Positions 8,458 to 16,435 of a stretch of DNA of 21,473 nucleotides are shown piece after piece (positions within the stretch are counted from its first letter, which is position 1; every line of letters starts with the position of its first letter). The translations under genes and the position numbers were made by a program. The stretch is from a virus. The stretch covers positions 1 to 21,473 of the IMG/VR virus record IMGVR_UViG_3300021365_000140. One strand, 5' to 3'. The notes under the pieces were generated by a model. It was given only the letters and a program-made list of their open reading frames with translations. It was not told the DNA's origin and made no database searches.

Positions 8458-8537
8458 ATAGGTATTAATTGTTTATCGACATCATATAAGATAATCATGA
8501 TGTATTCTGGTTATACGTATATGAGTATTTTTAGAAA

Positions 8538-9137
8538 TTACACTATTGGGCAAGATCCTTTTGAACAAAGGATTTCGTGTATTAAAGAATTAACTTTATT
8601 GTAATCATAGTTAGTTATTTCTTTACCTTCTTTAATTGTATGCATATAAGAACCTGGATTTGAGGGTGTGGAAACAAAATCCCAACATAATAATTCAAAA
8701 TCATCTTGTACTTCCATTACACCACCTCTATCTTGTAATGATCCCATTCCTCTTGATGATACACCTACTGTAACACCATGACCTATTAGTTCTTTAAGTA
8801 TGTTTCCTGATGGAGTAGGTAAAATTTCTATTTTACCCATTACATTATCTCCATCCCACCAATATTCAGATATTAGATGAGATACATTTTTTAAATTTAC
8901 TACTGAAGATTCAGGGTGATCTAATTCCCCCATTGAACGTCTTTGTTCTATTAATTCAGAATATTTATCCATTTCTCTATTCCATAGATCCTTTGAATAA
9001 TATCTACCATTACCATTTTTAACTTCAGCTGTCGCTAATACACCTTCAACAAGCAAATTACCAGCATCAGAAATATTTTCTGTTAGTTGATTTGGTGATG
9101 GTTTAAACGCATGCGTTTCTATTAGTAATGTCTTCAT
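8538..9137 (-). CDS. 21: Prohead core protease, gp21-like (peptidase family S80)
   Basis: This 199-residue serine protease matures the prohead by cutting scaffold, core and capsid proteins after (L/I)-x-E. The family signatures are present: GELDHPES with the probable catalytic His at 74, GHGVTVGVSSRGMGS with the nucleophilic Ser at 127 or 128, and LLCWDFVSTPSNPGSY with an Asp at 153. The N-terminal part EGVLATAEVKNGNGRYYSKDLW is also typical. Length is close to T4 gp21 (212 residues). The gene starts 13 bases after the core-protein gene and is followed by the scaffold leader. A near-perfect hairpin lies over its last codons (8555-8573) without a U-tract. Enzyme type is confident; choice between the two serines is not. 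Confidence 0.93.
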   Translation of the reverse strand: MKTLLIETHAFKPSPNQLTENISDAGNLLVEGVLATAEVKNGNGRYYSKDLWNREMDKYSELIEQRRSMGELDHPESSVVNLKNVSHLISEYWWDGDNVMGKIEILPTPSGNILKELIGHGVTVGVSSRGMGSLQDRGGVMEVQDDFELLCWDFVSTPSNPGSYMHTIKEGKEITNYDYNKVNSLIHEILCSKGSCPIV

Positions 9138-9150
9138 GTATAACTTTAAT

Positions 9151-10635
9151 TTATTTGTAGTTACCTACATATTTTGCATTAATTGCACCTGCAATTTTTT
9201 CAGCGTCTTCTCTTGATTTACCTTGATCCATGATATCATCAACTACACTATCAAATGACTCATCCACTTCTTCAGTTTCGTCTACCATTTCTTTTTTAGA
9301 GTATTTTTTACCACAAGATTTTTCGTAAAGTTTTTCCATTTTAGCCTTTTTCTTTTCAAGATCTTTAATTTCTCTCTGCATTTGCTTCATTTTAGACTTA
9401 TCAATTAATTCACTAAGGTTTTCATCTTCTTGAATTGAACTAACTCTATCTACTTTTTCTTGAATATGATCATGTAAAAAATCTAATTGAGCTTCCATTT
9501 TAACTTGTTCAGCTTCTTTTCCTATTTCTGCTAATTTAGAATCAATTGATTCTTTTTTTACTTTCTTTTTCTTTTCTTTTTTATCTTTAAGTGCTTTTTC
9601 CATAGATTCATCTTTATCTCCATCTCCATCAACATCTGGATAATCAGGTCTTGCTTCTTCTTCCATGCCTGCTTTATCTTGAGAAGCATCTATTGCTTTA
9701 TCAACAGCATTTTCTTTTACTTCAGGTTCCATTGGTTTTTCAGTTTCAAAATCTTGTAAACTTTCTGCCTCTTTTACAGGCGTCCATTGTAATCCTGATT
9801 CATTCATCATTTGCTTTATTACCTCACCTGATAATGAAGCTAATGAATTAGGGTTTCCTTTACCTACTGCTATATTTTCTTTTACTATTTTTTGAATTGA
9901 TTCTTTTACTACAGCCCAGTTATTATCAGAATCTTTTAATTTATCACTAAATCCACTACCACCATATGTTTTACCATCGTTTTCTTGTGTTGCTGGTTGT
10001 TGGTATCCTAAATCTTTAACTCCAAACTGTCCATTTTTTACATAATGTAATGGATCTTTAGCTAAGTTTTTAATTGCTAAAGCTTGTGCTGCTTCTAATG
10101 TTAATTCTGGATTGTATTTAGTTTCAACATAAACACCATTTAACATTTCTTGCCCATTAACATTATTAATGTTATCTACAGTAGGTGAATAATCATAATT
10201 ATGTGATGCAACATTTTCTACACCATCAGAAATATTTTTATAACTACCATAAGAACCATTTTCAACTTCAAATTTATATTTTGGATCAGCTGATACTTTT
10301 TCATCTTGTTCCTTAGTATTATATTTCATACTTAAGTCATTTCCATCTCCACGGTTAACAATAGGATTTAATGATTTATCTCCAGCTTCATTTAAAAAAG
10401 AATTAAATTTAGATTCCCAAGTTGGTTTAGCCGGAGCTTCCCATGAACTAACAGGTTTTAAATCTACATAATTTTCTTGGATTACACTTCTTCTTTTTAA
10501 AATGTTAGCTGCTTGTGTAAAATTAGCAGCATTATTAATCATTGAAGGATATTGAAGCTTTGCTTCTTTAAGGAATACATCTTTTGCTCCTTTTCCTTCT
10601 TTAATTAAATTGTATTGTTCTTGTAGTGTTTTCAT
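9151..10635 (-). CDS. Prohead core / internal head protein with DxDxDG motif
   Basis: This 494-residue protein lies just before the protease gene, where T4-like phages keep core proteins (gp67/gp68 region). It starts MKTLQEQYNLIKEGKG, like the capsid-targeting peptides of T4 internal proteins, with a possible gp21 site after LIKE (residues 10-13). Residues 1-290 are polar with few hydrophobic blocks. Residues 334-345 read DVDGDGDKDESM, an acidic loop resembling EF-hand or dockerin calcium loops that recurs in marine T4-like head proteins. A Lys-rich segment and a long coiled coil (about 365-450) follow. It ends with a small helical piece, SREDAEKIAGAINAKYVG. The start has one of the few good ribosome sites (TTAGGAAAATAATATG). 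Function is inferred from context. Confidence 0.72.
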   Translation of the reverse strand: MKTLQEQYNLIKEGKGAKDVFLKEAKLQYPSMINNAANFTQAANILKRRSVIQENYVDLKPVSSWEAPAKPTWESKFNSFLNEAGDKSLNPIVNRGDGNDLSMKYNTKEQDEKVSADPKYKFEVENGSYGSYKNISDGVENVASHNYDYSPTVDNINNVNGQEMLNGVYVETKYNPELTLEAAQALAIKNLAKDPLHYVKNGQFGVKDLGYQQPATQENDGKTYGGSGFSDKLKDSDNNWAVVKESIQKIVKENIAVGKGNPNSLASLSGEVIKQMMNESGLQWTPVKEAESLQDFETEKPMEPEVKENAVDKAIDASQDKAGMEEEARPDYPDVDGDGDKDESMEKALKDKKEKKKKVKKESIDSKLAEIGKEAEQVKMEAQLDFLHDHIQEKVDRVSSIQEDENLSELIDKSKMKQMQREIKDLEKKKAKMEKLYEKSCGKKYSKKEMVDETEEVDESFDSVVDDIMDQGKSREDAEKIAGAINAKYVGNYK

Positions 10636-10636
10636 A

Positions 10637-10870
10637 TTATTTTCCTAATAGTGTTTCTATGTCTTTTATAAAATCGCCAATTAAATCTGTAGGTTTAACT
10701 ACAGCATAAGTATTTGGCTGTTCTCTGTATACTTTTATCGTCTCTATTTTTGCTTGACGTAAGTCTTTTTTTATGTTATCTAATCTTGCTTCTAAATCAT
10801 CAAATGCATCAATACGTGCTTCTTGAAATTTAGATGCTTCAGTTTCTTCTTTAACTATTCTGTACTTCAT
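10637..10870 (-). CDS. Small head-region protein of unknown function
   Basis: The 77-residue product (MKYRIVKEETEASKFQEARI at its start) is a charged helical protein ending KPTDLIGDFIKDIETLLGK. I place the start at ATG 10870. The frame is open to 10933, but that extension would overlap the preceding gene by 47 bases, encodes MYKRDRLCQFVNFG, and is unlike the rest. One base separates the stop from the following core-protein start, so the two are probably co-translated. The AATATTTATAA block at 10872-10882 lies almost on top of the start; if it is a promoter it would mainly serve the genes downstream. I do not recognise the family, though its position recalls the small core proteins of T4. Confidence 0.7.
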   Translation of the reverse strand: MKYRIVKEETEASKFQEARIDAFDDLEARLDNIKKDLRQAKIETIKVYREQPNTYAVVKPTDLIGDFIKDIETLLGK

Positions 10871-10871
10871 A

Positions 10872-10882
10872 TTATAAATATT
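10872..10882 (-). promoter_or_regulatory. Recurrent AATATTTATAA block before core-protein genes
   Basis: An exact copy falls between the stop at 10887 and the ATG at 10870, only one base from the ATG. This spacing does not fit a promoter for the 77-residue gene but would suit the core, protease, scaffold and capsid genes beyond. Confidence 0.45.
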
Positions 10883-10886
10883 AGCC

Positions 10887-11666
10887 CTATCCCCAAAGTT
10901 TACGAACTGGCATAGACGATCCCTTTTGTACATAAGTTCCCTGTTTATTTTTTGGAACTAATTTATACTTAAATCCTTTTACATAATAATTATCTTTTAC
11001 TCCATCTTCACTTGCTGCTGGTCCAGGTCCTAATGTAGCACCAGGATTTTCTTTATTTTCAGTAACTCCAAATGAACTTACCATACCTGAAGGTAATTTC
11101 ATTTTTTGTTTAGATGTTACTTTTTTTGCTTTTGGTACTTTTGCAAACTTTTTTCTAATAATATTTTCTGCTTTTTCCTTTACTGCTTTGTATCCAATAG
11201 AAGTGTATGCTGAATCATTATCTGTCCCATCTTCTTTTTTATTTTTATTAAAGGCATAAGGTGTATTATAAGCACCAGCTGCACCTGACATAGATGCTTC
11301 ATCCACATCTTCCTCGTTCATAGTCATTCGCTTATAATCTTCTGGGTATTCATTACGAAGATGAGTTCTTATTTTATTTCTAACTCCTCTAATTTGATCA
11401 TAAAATTCTAAAAATTTACCATCATCTTTAACTTTAGTATAAACACCTTTAGCTGTTGCGGCTGCATCATTGATATCGTCAAATAACTTATCAAAATTAG
11501 GTAAGTTAGTTACTTTCCAAGATACTTTACCACTTTCTGGGTTTACTGCATCTACAGTATATCTAGTGTCTCCATCTTTAGAATATGTTACATCCCCAAC
11601 TTTAGCTCCAATTTGGTTTGCTAAATTAGGAGCTGGAGCTTCTTTAATTTTATACTTGTACGCCAT
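10887..11666 (-). CDS. Conserved head-region protein of unknown function
   Basis: This 259-residue protein starts MAYKYKIKEAPAPN, and residues about 20-58 (VGDVTYSKDGDTRYTVDAVN, then GKVSWKVTNLPNFD) look like a small beta domain. I recognise this N-terminus from proteins between portal and protease in T4-like marine phages, but not a function. A helical part (65-115), a GAAGAYNTPYAFNK segment (about 129-142) common in such phages, and a basic Lys-rich stretch (165-190) follow. The C-terminus is Gly/Ser-rich (GFKYKLVPKNKQGTYV near the end). KIKE followed by A is a possible gp21 site. Its start overlaps the preceding gene by 17 bases, suggesting coupled translation. It is a candidate minor capsid or core protein. 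Confidence 0.72.
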   Translation of the reverse strand: MAYKYKIKEAPAPNLANQIGAKVGDVTYSKDGDTRYTVDAVNPESGKVSWKVTNLPNFDKLFDDINDAAATAKGVYTKVKDDGKFLEFYDQIRGVRNKIRTHLRNEYPEDYKRMTMNEEDVDEASMSGAAGAYNTPYAFNKNKKEDGTDNDSAYTSIGYKAVKEKAENIIRKKFAKVPKAKKVTSKQKMKLPSGMVSSFGVTENKENPGATLGPGPAASEDGVKDNYYVKGFKYKLVPKNKQGTYVQKGSSMPVRKLWG

Positions 11667-12513
11667 TTGCTATTTTAATTTCTTGAATTAATTCATAATA
11701 TTGAAGCAAGTCAACTAGATTATCACTATCTACCTTATCAGTTTTATCTAATTCAACTAGTAATTTTGAAACTTCTTGTACTTTAATTTGTATAGCTTTA
11801 TCTTTAATGTTGTTTCCTGTTTCTTTTAGTAATGAATGTAATTCTTTAATTTTAGAATTATAAAAATTTCTTAAACTAGGAGTTGAATCTACAGAATTAA
11901 TAAATTCTTTAAGTACTTGTTTTTGATCAATACTTAAACCATCATATTTATCATTAAATTTTTCTAATAATATTCTATGGGTTAATGATCTAACATCTTT
12001 ATCATACTCAGAAAATTCATTTAAAATTTTATCTGTATCATCTTTAGGGATTATCTGTTTAGTCAGATGTTCTAATAGAGTTATTTTATTTTTATTAATT
12101 TGATTAATATCAGTTACTTGTTTACTGTTATAACTTTCTATTAGAGTATAAATAGAACCTATTTCTTTATAATTATTTATTTTAGAACCAAAAAAGGATT
12201 CTAAATTATAATATTTTTTAATCTCATTAATTAAATTATATTTTTGCTTTTTTAATACAGTTCTATTTAATTTTGTAGAACTTTCTAAAATAGTAGATAG
12301 TAATAGATTAGCTCTACCCTCACTTAGTACTTTAGATTTTAAAACAGATTCATATAACTTATATTCACGTCCAAGTTCACTTTTTACAAAGTTTTCTTTT
12401 AGTAGGTTAATTGCCGGTGAGTCTACGCCTTTTAAAGTATCGGCTGTTATTTGCCTTACTAGCAGTTCAAATAATATGCCAGTATTTTTATACTTTGAGT
12501 GTTTTATTTTCAT
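11650..12513 (-). CDS. Conserved portal-adjacent protein of unknown function
   Basis: This 287-residue protein is almost entirely helical, rich in Lys, Leu, Ile, Asn and Glu, with no membrane segment or signal. The N-terminus MKIKHSKYKNTGILFELLVR (residues 1-20) is a conserved opening for a family found just after the portal gene in T4-like phages of marine bacteria. I do not know its role; a scaffold-initiation or portal-associated assembly role would fit. A TTG three bases upstream keeps the frame, but ATG 12513 is the likely start. The AATATTTATAA block ends exactly 15 bases before that ATG and overlaps the portal stop codon. Confidence 0.78.
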   Translation of the reverse strand: MKIKHSKYKNTGILFELLVRQITADTLKGVDSPAINLLKENFVKSELGREYKLYESVLKSKVLSEGRANLLLSTILESSTKLNRTVLKKQKYNLINEIKKYYNLESFFGSKINNYKEIGSIYTLIESYNSKQVTDINQINKNKITLLEHLTKQIIPKDDTDKILNEFSEYDKDVRSLTHRILLEKFNDKYDGLSIDQKQVLKEFINSVDSTPSLRNFYNSKIKELHSLLKETGNNIKDKAIQIKVQEVSKLLVELDKTDKVDSDNLVDLLQYYELIQEIKIANGVQV

Positions 12514-12528
12514 CAAAAATATATTTAT

Positions 12529-12539
12529 TTATAAATATT
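12529..12539 (-). promoter_or_regulatory. Recurrent AATATTTATAA block overlapping the portal stop
   Basis: An exact copy whose first bases are part of the portal TAA codon; it ends 15 bases before the next ATG. Confidence 0.55.
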
Positions 12540-14424
12540 AGTCTTTTAGTTGAGATTCATCAAGTAACGATGAAGTATTTTTATCTTCTTCAAAAATTAA
12601 TTTTTTCTTATTTAAAGATTTAAAAATTTCTTTGTTTTTTAAATAAGTAGTTTGAGCACTTACTGTTTCTCTTATACTAGGTCTTCCACTACCTTCATTT
12701 TTATCTGTATCTTTCATACGTTTAGTACCTAGTGGATCTTTACCAAAATTACTTTCTTGTTTACCTCTATTAGATATTGAATCTTTTGGTCTACCCTTAT
12801 CTAAATCATCAGCATAACCATCTGGTACATTTGCTGGGTCAGATTGTGTTCTTCCCATTCCATATAATGATGCTAAATCATGAGGTGTACCATATGATTT
12901 ACCTGTTGATACTGGATCATTACCTTCTGCTGTTATTTGGTCTACTCTAAACTTACGTTTAGCATCTTCTCTAACTAAATCTCTATACTCATCATATTGG
13001 TCTTCACTGAAATGATAAACATTGTGATAAATCCAATCAGATGGTACTAAACCTTGTTCTAATAATGTACCTGCTAATTCAGATTTTGATTTCATTAATT
13101 CAACTTTCTCCTGTTCAAATATAATTGATGGAGTAGTCATTGATAATTCAAAATTAGTTAACGTTTCATCAGTATAACCTTGAGTATATAAATGAACTAA
13201 TGCTATTTTATTTAATTCTGATAGTAATATTCTTTGTATTCTATCAATTGTACGAGCAAACCTAATATCTTCGGCTGCTAATGTAGCTTTTCCTTCTATA
13301 TTTTCATCATAACCTAAAAATGCTTTAGGTATTTTAAGAGCTGCAAATAATTTATCTCTTAAGTATTCAACGTCTTGAATACCATCATATGATAAACCTG
13401 GTGTAGTATCAATTTTAGTTGCATTATCATTTCCTCTAACTGGTATATAAAAATCTTCAAGCATATTTTGCATATTATACTTTAAATTATATTCACCTGT
13501 TTTTTCATCCATCATAGGAGTACGTTTCATACTTGAAATAGTTTGTTGCATAAATGCTTCTATTTCATTTGGAGGTATAGAACCAACATTTACATAAAAT
13601 ACTCTTTTTTCAGGTGCACGTGCAATTCTGTGAATTAACATAGCGTCTTCCATTAAAGAATATTGTTTATATAATTTTCTTGCAGGTTCAATATATGATC
13701 TACCATAAGGAAGGTAATTAACATCAGCTACCATTCTAAAGTGAGCCATTTCATAATTTTCATAAGTAATACCTGGACTATTATCTGCACCTTGGTTAGG
13801 TACATTATAATAACCATAAGAACTACCTGCAAAACCATCAGGATTCCATTTATATAATACTTCAGCTGGATTATCTGGATTATTTCCTTCTAATCTTTCA
13901 ATATGATATGCTGTGTATGGTATAACATTGTAAACACCAAATTTTTCTGCTATTTCTAATTTTAGGAAGAAATCGCCATATTTACACATTTGTCTAACCC
14001 ACATCCATAAATTAAATTCAATATTTAAAACATCATAAAATAAATTATAAAGTATTTTTTGTATGTCTTCATTTGAGCTTCTAATTTGTAATACTTCACC
14101 CATGTCATTTTTAAGTGTAGATTCGTCAGCTATAATATCTAAAGCAGAAGCAATAATAGCATCTGTATCCATTATATCATATTCTGAATATAGTGTAGTT
14201 CTTAAATATTGATAGTTTAAATTAAATTGAGCCCCTAGTAATGATGTTGGGGCGCTAGAATATACCTTATTAAATCTGTCTACTAAAGCATTAGTTTCAT
14301 ATTCCCCACTCGATTGGATATGTCCTGAATCTATAGTTTTAACTTGATTTCCCCCAACATTTCGTACTACTACATCTGTTGAAAATAGTTTCCTTAGTCT
14401 TGAAAATACGCTTTTATCTGCCAT
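12538..14424 (-). CDS. 20: Portal vertex protein, gp20-like
   Basis: This 628-residue protein forms the dodecameric ring through which DNA is packaged and to which the neck attaches. It also nucleates prohead assembly. Recognisable gp20 parts include LGAQFNLNYQYLRTTLYSEY followed by an MDTDAIIASALDIIADES helix (about 60-103). Further on are WVRQMCKYGDFFLKLEIAEK (about 141-160) and MVADVNYLPYGRSYIEPARK with the following LMEDAMLIHRIARAPEKRVF. Then come SYDGIQDVEYLRDKLFAALK and KATLAAEDIRFARTIDRIQR. The last 120 residues are hydrophilic and poorly ordered by composition, making it about 100 residues longer than T4 gp20. The portal follows the terminase directly, unlike T4, where sheath and tube genes lie between. 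Confidence 0.95.
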   Translation of the reverse strand: MADKSVFSRLRKLFSTDVVVRNVGGNQVKTIDSGHIQSSGEYETNALVDRFNKVYSSAPTSLLGAQFNLNYQYLRTTLYSEYDIMDTDAIIASALDIIADESTLKNDMGEVLQIRSSNEDIQKILYNLFYDVLNIEFNLWMWVRQMCKYGDFFLKLEIAEKFGVYNVIPYTAYHIERLEGNNPDNPAEVLYKWNPDGFAGSSYGYYNVPNQGADNSPGITYENYEMAHFRMVADVNYLPYGRSYIEPARKLYKQYSLMEDAMLIHRIARAPEKRVFYVNVGSIPPNEIEAFMQQTISSMKRTPMMDEKTGEYNLKYNMQNMLEDFYIPVRGNDNATKIDTTPGLSYDGIQDVEYLRDKLFAALKIPKAFLGYDENIEGKATLAAEDIRFARTIDRIQRILLSELNKIALVHLYTQGYTDETLTNFELSMTTPSIIFEQEKVELMKSKSELAGTLLEQGLVPSDWIYHNVYHFSEDQYDEYRDLVREDAKRKFRVDQITAEGNDPVSTGKSYGTPHDLASLYGMGRTQSDPANVPDGYADDLDKGRPKDSISNRGKQESNFGKDPLGTKRMKDTDKNEGSGRPSIRETVSAQTTYLKNKEIFKSLNKKKLIFEEDKNTSSLLDESQLKD

Positions 14425-14442
14425 ATTAATATATAATTATCG

Positions 14443-14453
14443 TTATAAATATT
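14443..14453 (-). promoter_or_regulatory. Recurrent AATATTTATAA block before portal gene
   Basis: An exact copy lies between the terminase stop and the portal ATG, 18 bases from the ATG. Confidence 0.55.
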
Positions 14454-14454
14454 A

Positions 14455-16029
14455 CTATAATAACCAACTTATATCCTCGTTGCCATCAGGTGTGTTCATT
14501 TGGTAGGGATTTTTAACTTTTTGGTTACCTACGCCATAACTTGCCTGATAAGGAGTTCTGTTGACTTTCATATTGTTTAATGTTTGTTTTTGTATGTCAA
14601 TACCTCTTTGTCTATATTTTAAAGCTGTATCTCTAATATACATAGCCATACCAAAGGACATGACTAAATCATCGTTATACCCTGTTTGAGCTTCTGGTCT
14701 TCCATTACGCCAAATAAAGGTTTTCATTTCTTCAACTAATCTTTTAGATTGTATAGTTACGCCTTTGTCACCAATATATTCTTGTAATTTACCTATTACC
14801 ATAGGTCGTGTTCTAGAAGACATAGTAAACCCAGCTACCATTTTTGAATGGTCTTGAAATTTATCAAAATAAGAATTTACATTTGTTCCTTCTGATTTTT
14901 GGGAATAATATAAGTTAGGGTAATTTCTATCAATACAAACCTGTATTGTAGCCCATCCTATATTAGCATTTTCTATTACTAATAATGCTTCATTATACTC
15001 AGTTGCTATACCAACTAATAAATGTCCAAATTCTTTAGTACCTAATTGTCCTTTATATTCTGCTACTTGAACATTATTAGTAACATCTAATACATGAAAT
15101 GCAGAATAATCTTTTCCGTCACCTCTAGATACATCTGCTACTACTAAATAATCTCTAGTATAATCTGCATTTTCCCATACCCATAAATTTTTATCAACTC
15201 CTCTTCTTTCTAATGGTGATTTTATAAATGATTTTTCATAATATTCTATATATTCACTGTAAAATACAATATCACCAGAAGTACTAAAATCACAATCACA
15301 TTCTTGTGCTGCCATTCTAGGATCACCTAATAATTCATTTTGTGTATCTCTCCACTTTTGATCTCTTTCTGGATGGACATACCAGGGTAATTTAATAGGT
15401 AAAAATTGATTTTCTTTTGCTTCTGCTCTTGTCCAGGTTTGATGAAACCAATTACCAGTACCATAAGGAGTAGATAATGCTATACAACCACCACCTGTTG
15501 CTAATGTTTGTTGTGCTGATGCCCAAATTTCTCCAATATTATCAATAAAAGCTGCTTCATCAATTAATAGTAAAGATACTGCTTCAGATCTACCAGCATC
15601 ACTTGAAGCTGATGTAGCTTTAATTTGAGATCCATTTGATAATCGAAGATTTAATTTATTATTTTCTGCTGCATCAATTTTAAGCCAAGATGGTAAATTT
15701 TCATACATAAATTTTACCTTTGTAACCATGTTTTTAGCTGTTTCTTGTTTTGTTGCTATACAAAGTATATTTTTATCTTTATGAAATGTCATCATCCACA
15801 AAGAATAACCTGCTGATAAAGTAGATATACCTAACTGTCTAGATTTTAAAATAATAGAATAAGGATTGTCTTGAAATAATGTAAGTACCTTTTCTTGGAA
15901 AGGAAATAGATTAAATTGTATGCGCCCTCGTTGTGGGTGCTGTATATAACAATATTTACGCATAAAATGTACAGGATCCCGAGCACATTTTAAATATTCT
16001 TGACGTATTACTTTTTTTAAATCAGCCAT
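14455..16029 (-). CDS. 17: Terminase large subunit, gp17-like
   Basis: This 524-residue motor pumps DNA into the head with its N-terminal ATPase and cuts concatemers with its C-terminal RNase H-like nuclease. The ATPase has SRQLGIST at residues 63-70 as Walker A, LLLIDEA at 154-160 as Walker B (D158, E159) and STPYG at 187-191 as the coupling motif. The nuclease has VVADVSRGDG with D300, LLVIENANIG with E354, and GYNDDLVMSFGMAMY with D454/D455, matching the three acidic residues of T4 gp17. Walker A has Ile where most P-loops have Lys (the GKT position), a deviation known in some phage terminases. It is shorter than T4 gp17 (610 residues). The preceding gene ends two bases upstream. No small terminase is recognisable nearby. 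Confidence 0.96.
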   Translation of the reverse strand: MADLKKVIRQEYLKCARDPVHFMRKYCYIQHPQRGRIQFNLFPFQEKVLTLFQDNPYSIILKSRQLGISTLSAGYSLWMMTFHKDKNILCIATKQETAKNMVTKVKFMYENLPSWLKIDAAENNKLNLRLSNGSQIKATSASSDAGRSEAVSLLLIDEAAFIDNIGEIWASAQQTLATGGGCIALSTPYGTGNWFHQTWTRAEAKENQFLPIKLPWYVHPERDQKWRDTQNELLGDPRMAAQECDCDFSTSGDIVFYSEYIEYYEKSFIKSPLERRGVDKNLWVWENADYTRDYLVVADVSRGDGKDYSAFHVLDVTNNVQVAEYKGQLGTKEFGHLLVGIATEYNEALLVIENANIGWATIQVCIDRNYPNLYYSQKSEGTNVNSYFDKFQDHSKMVAGFTMSSRTRPMVIGKLQEYIGDKGVTIQSKRLVEEMKTFIWRNGRPEAQTGYNDDLVMSFGMAMYIRDTALKYRQRGIDIQKQTLNNMKVNRTPYQASYGVGNQKVKNPYQMNTPDGNEDISWLL

Positions 16030-16030
16030 A

Positions 16031-16435
16031 TTATTTTGTCAATACTAAAATACCTACTGCAACTAATATACCAGCTCCAGACATTAATTTGGTTTTTACC
16101 TTTTGCTTTTTTAAATCAGTTTGAAGTTTTAAAGAAAGTTCTTTTGATAAAGCTATTTGGTTTGATTTGGTATTTAACATACTTTCAAAATTTACAACTC
16201 TTTCATTTAATTTATTTATAACACTATCTTTAATAACAACTTTTTTTTCTAATAAGCCTATTTTTTCATTGACTATTATTAGTTCATTTTTATTCCCGTC
16301 TCCTTTAATTAAATCTTTAATTACTAGACGAACTATTGGCTTTTTTAACTGAATCGAGGTACTGTCCGTAACGTTCTGTGAAAAACCTTGTAAGCTCATC
16401 ATCATTAAAGCTATCAACGGAATTAACTTTTTCAT
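16031..16435 (-). CDS. Secreted coiled-coil protein with C-terminal membrane segment, candidate outer partner of a spanin pair
   Basis: The 134-residue product begins with a clear signal peptide (KKLIPLIALMMMSLQ, then GFSQ at the probable signal peptidase cut near residue 20), of the kind seen in Flavobacteriia. Residues about 55-115 form a coiled coil, and LMSGAGILVAVGILVL near the end is a membrane segment. The first 119 bases overlap the end of the preceding gene in another frame, the layout of overlapping Rz/Rz1 genes. Against a classical outer spanin, there is no lipobox cysteine and there is a C-terminal membrane segment. Proteins with the phrase VRLVIKDLIKGDG are familiar in Bacteroidetes phages without a proven role. 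Envelope location is firm; spanin function is inference. Confidence 0.7.
   Translation of the reverse strand: MKKLIPLIALMMMSLQGFSQNVTDSTSIQLKKPIVRLVIKDLIKGDGNKNELIIVNEKIGLLEKKVVIKDSVINKLNERVVNFESMLNTKSNQIALSKELSLKLQTDLKKQKVKTKLMSGAGILVAVGILVLTK

Noticed and set aside
8412-8498. N-terminal extension of the scaffold gene to ATG 8498
   Set aside because: The family-like N-terminus begins at ATG 8411, and the extra 29 residues contain a hairpin-forming stretch and do not resemble the family.
8555-8573. Perfect 7-bp inverted repeat at the end of the protease gene as a terminator
   Set aside because: It is inside the coding sequence and has no U-tract on the coding strand.
8308-8604. Plus-strand 98-codon ORF spanning the scaffold leader
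   Set aside because: It overlaps the conserved scaffold N-terminus and protease C-terminus on the other strand and has no family pattern or ribosome site.
10871-10933. N-terminal extension of the 77-residue gene
   Set aside because: It would overlap the upstream gene by 47 bases and cover the recurrent AATATTTATAA block; the internal ATG 10870 fits spacing better.
457-14453. Plus-strand T4 late promoters (TATAAATA) driving antisense transcripts
   Set aside because: The plus strand does read TATAAATA at these sites, but no plus-strand gene follows, while spacing to minus-strand starts is regular; sense-strand function is simpler.
16036-16352. Two plus-strand ORFs opposite the spanin-like genes
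   Set aside because: They are shadows of coiled-coil genes; the hydrophobic look comes from complementing Lys- and Asn-rich codons.
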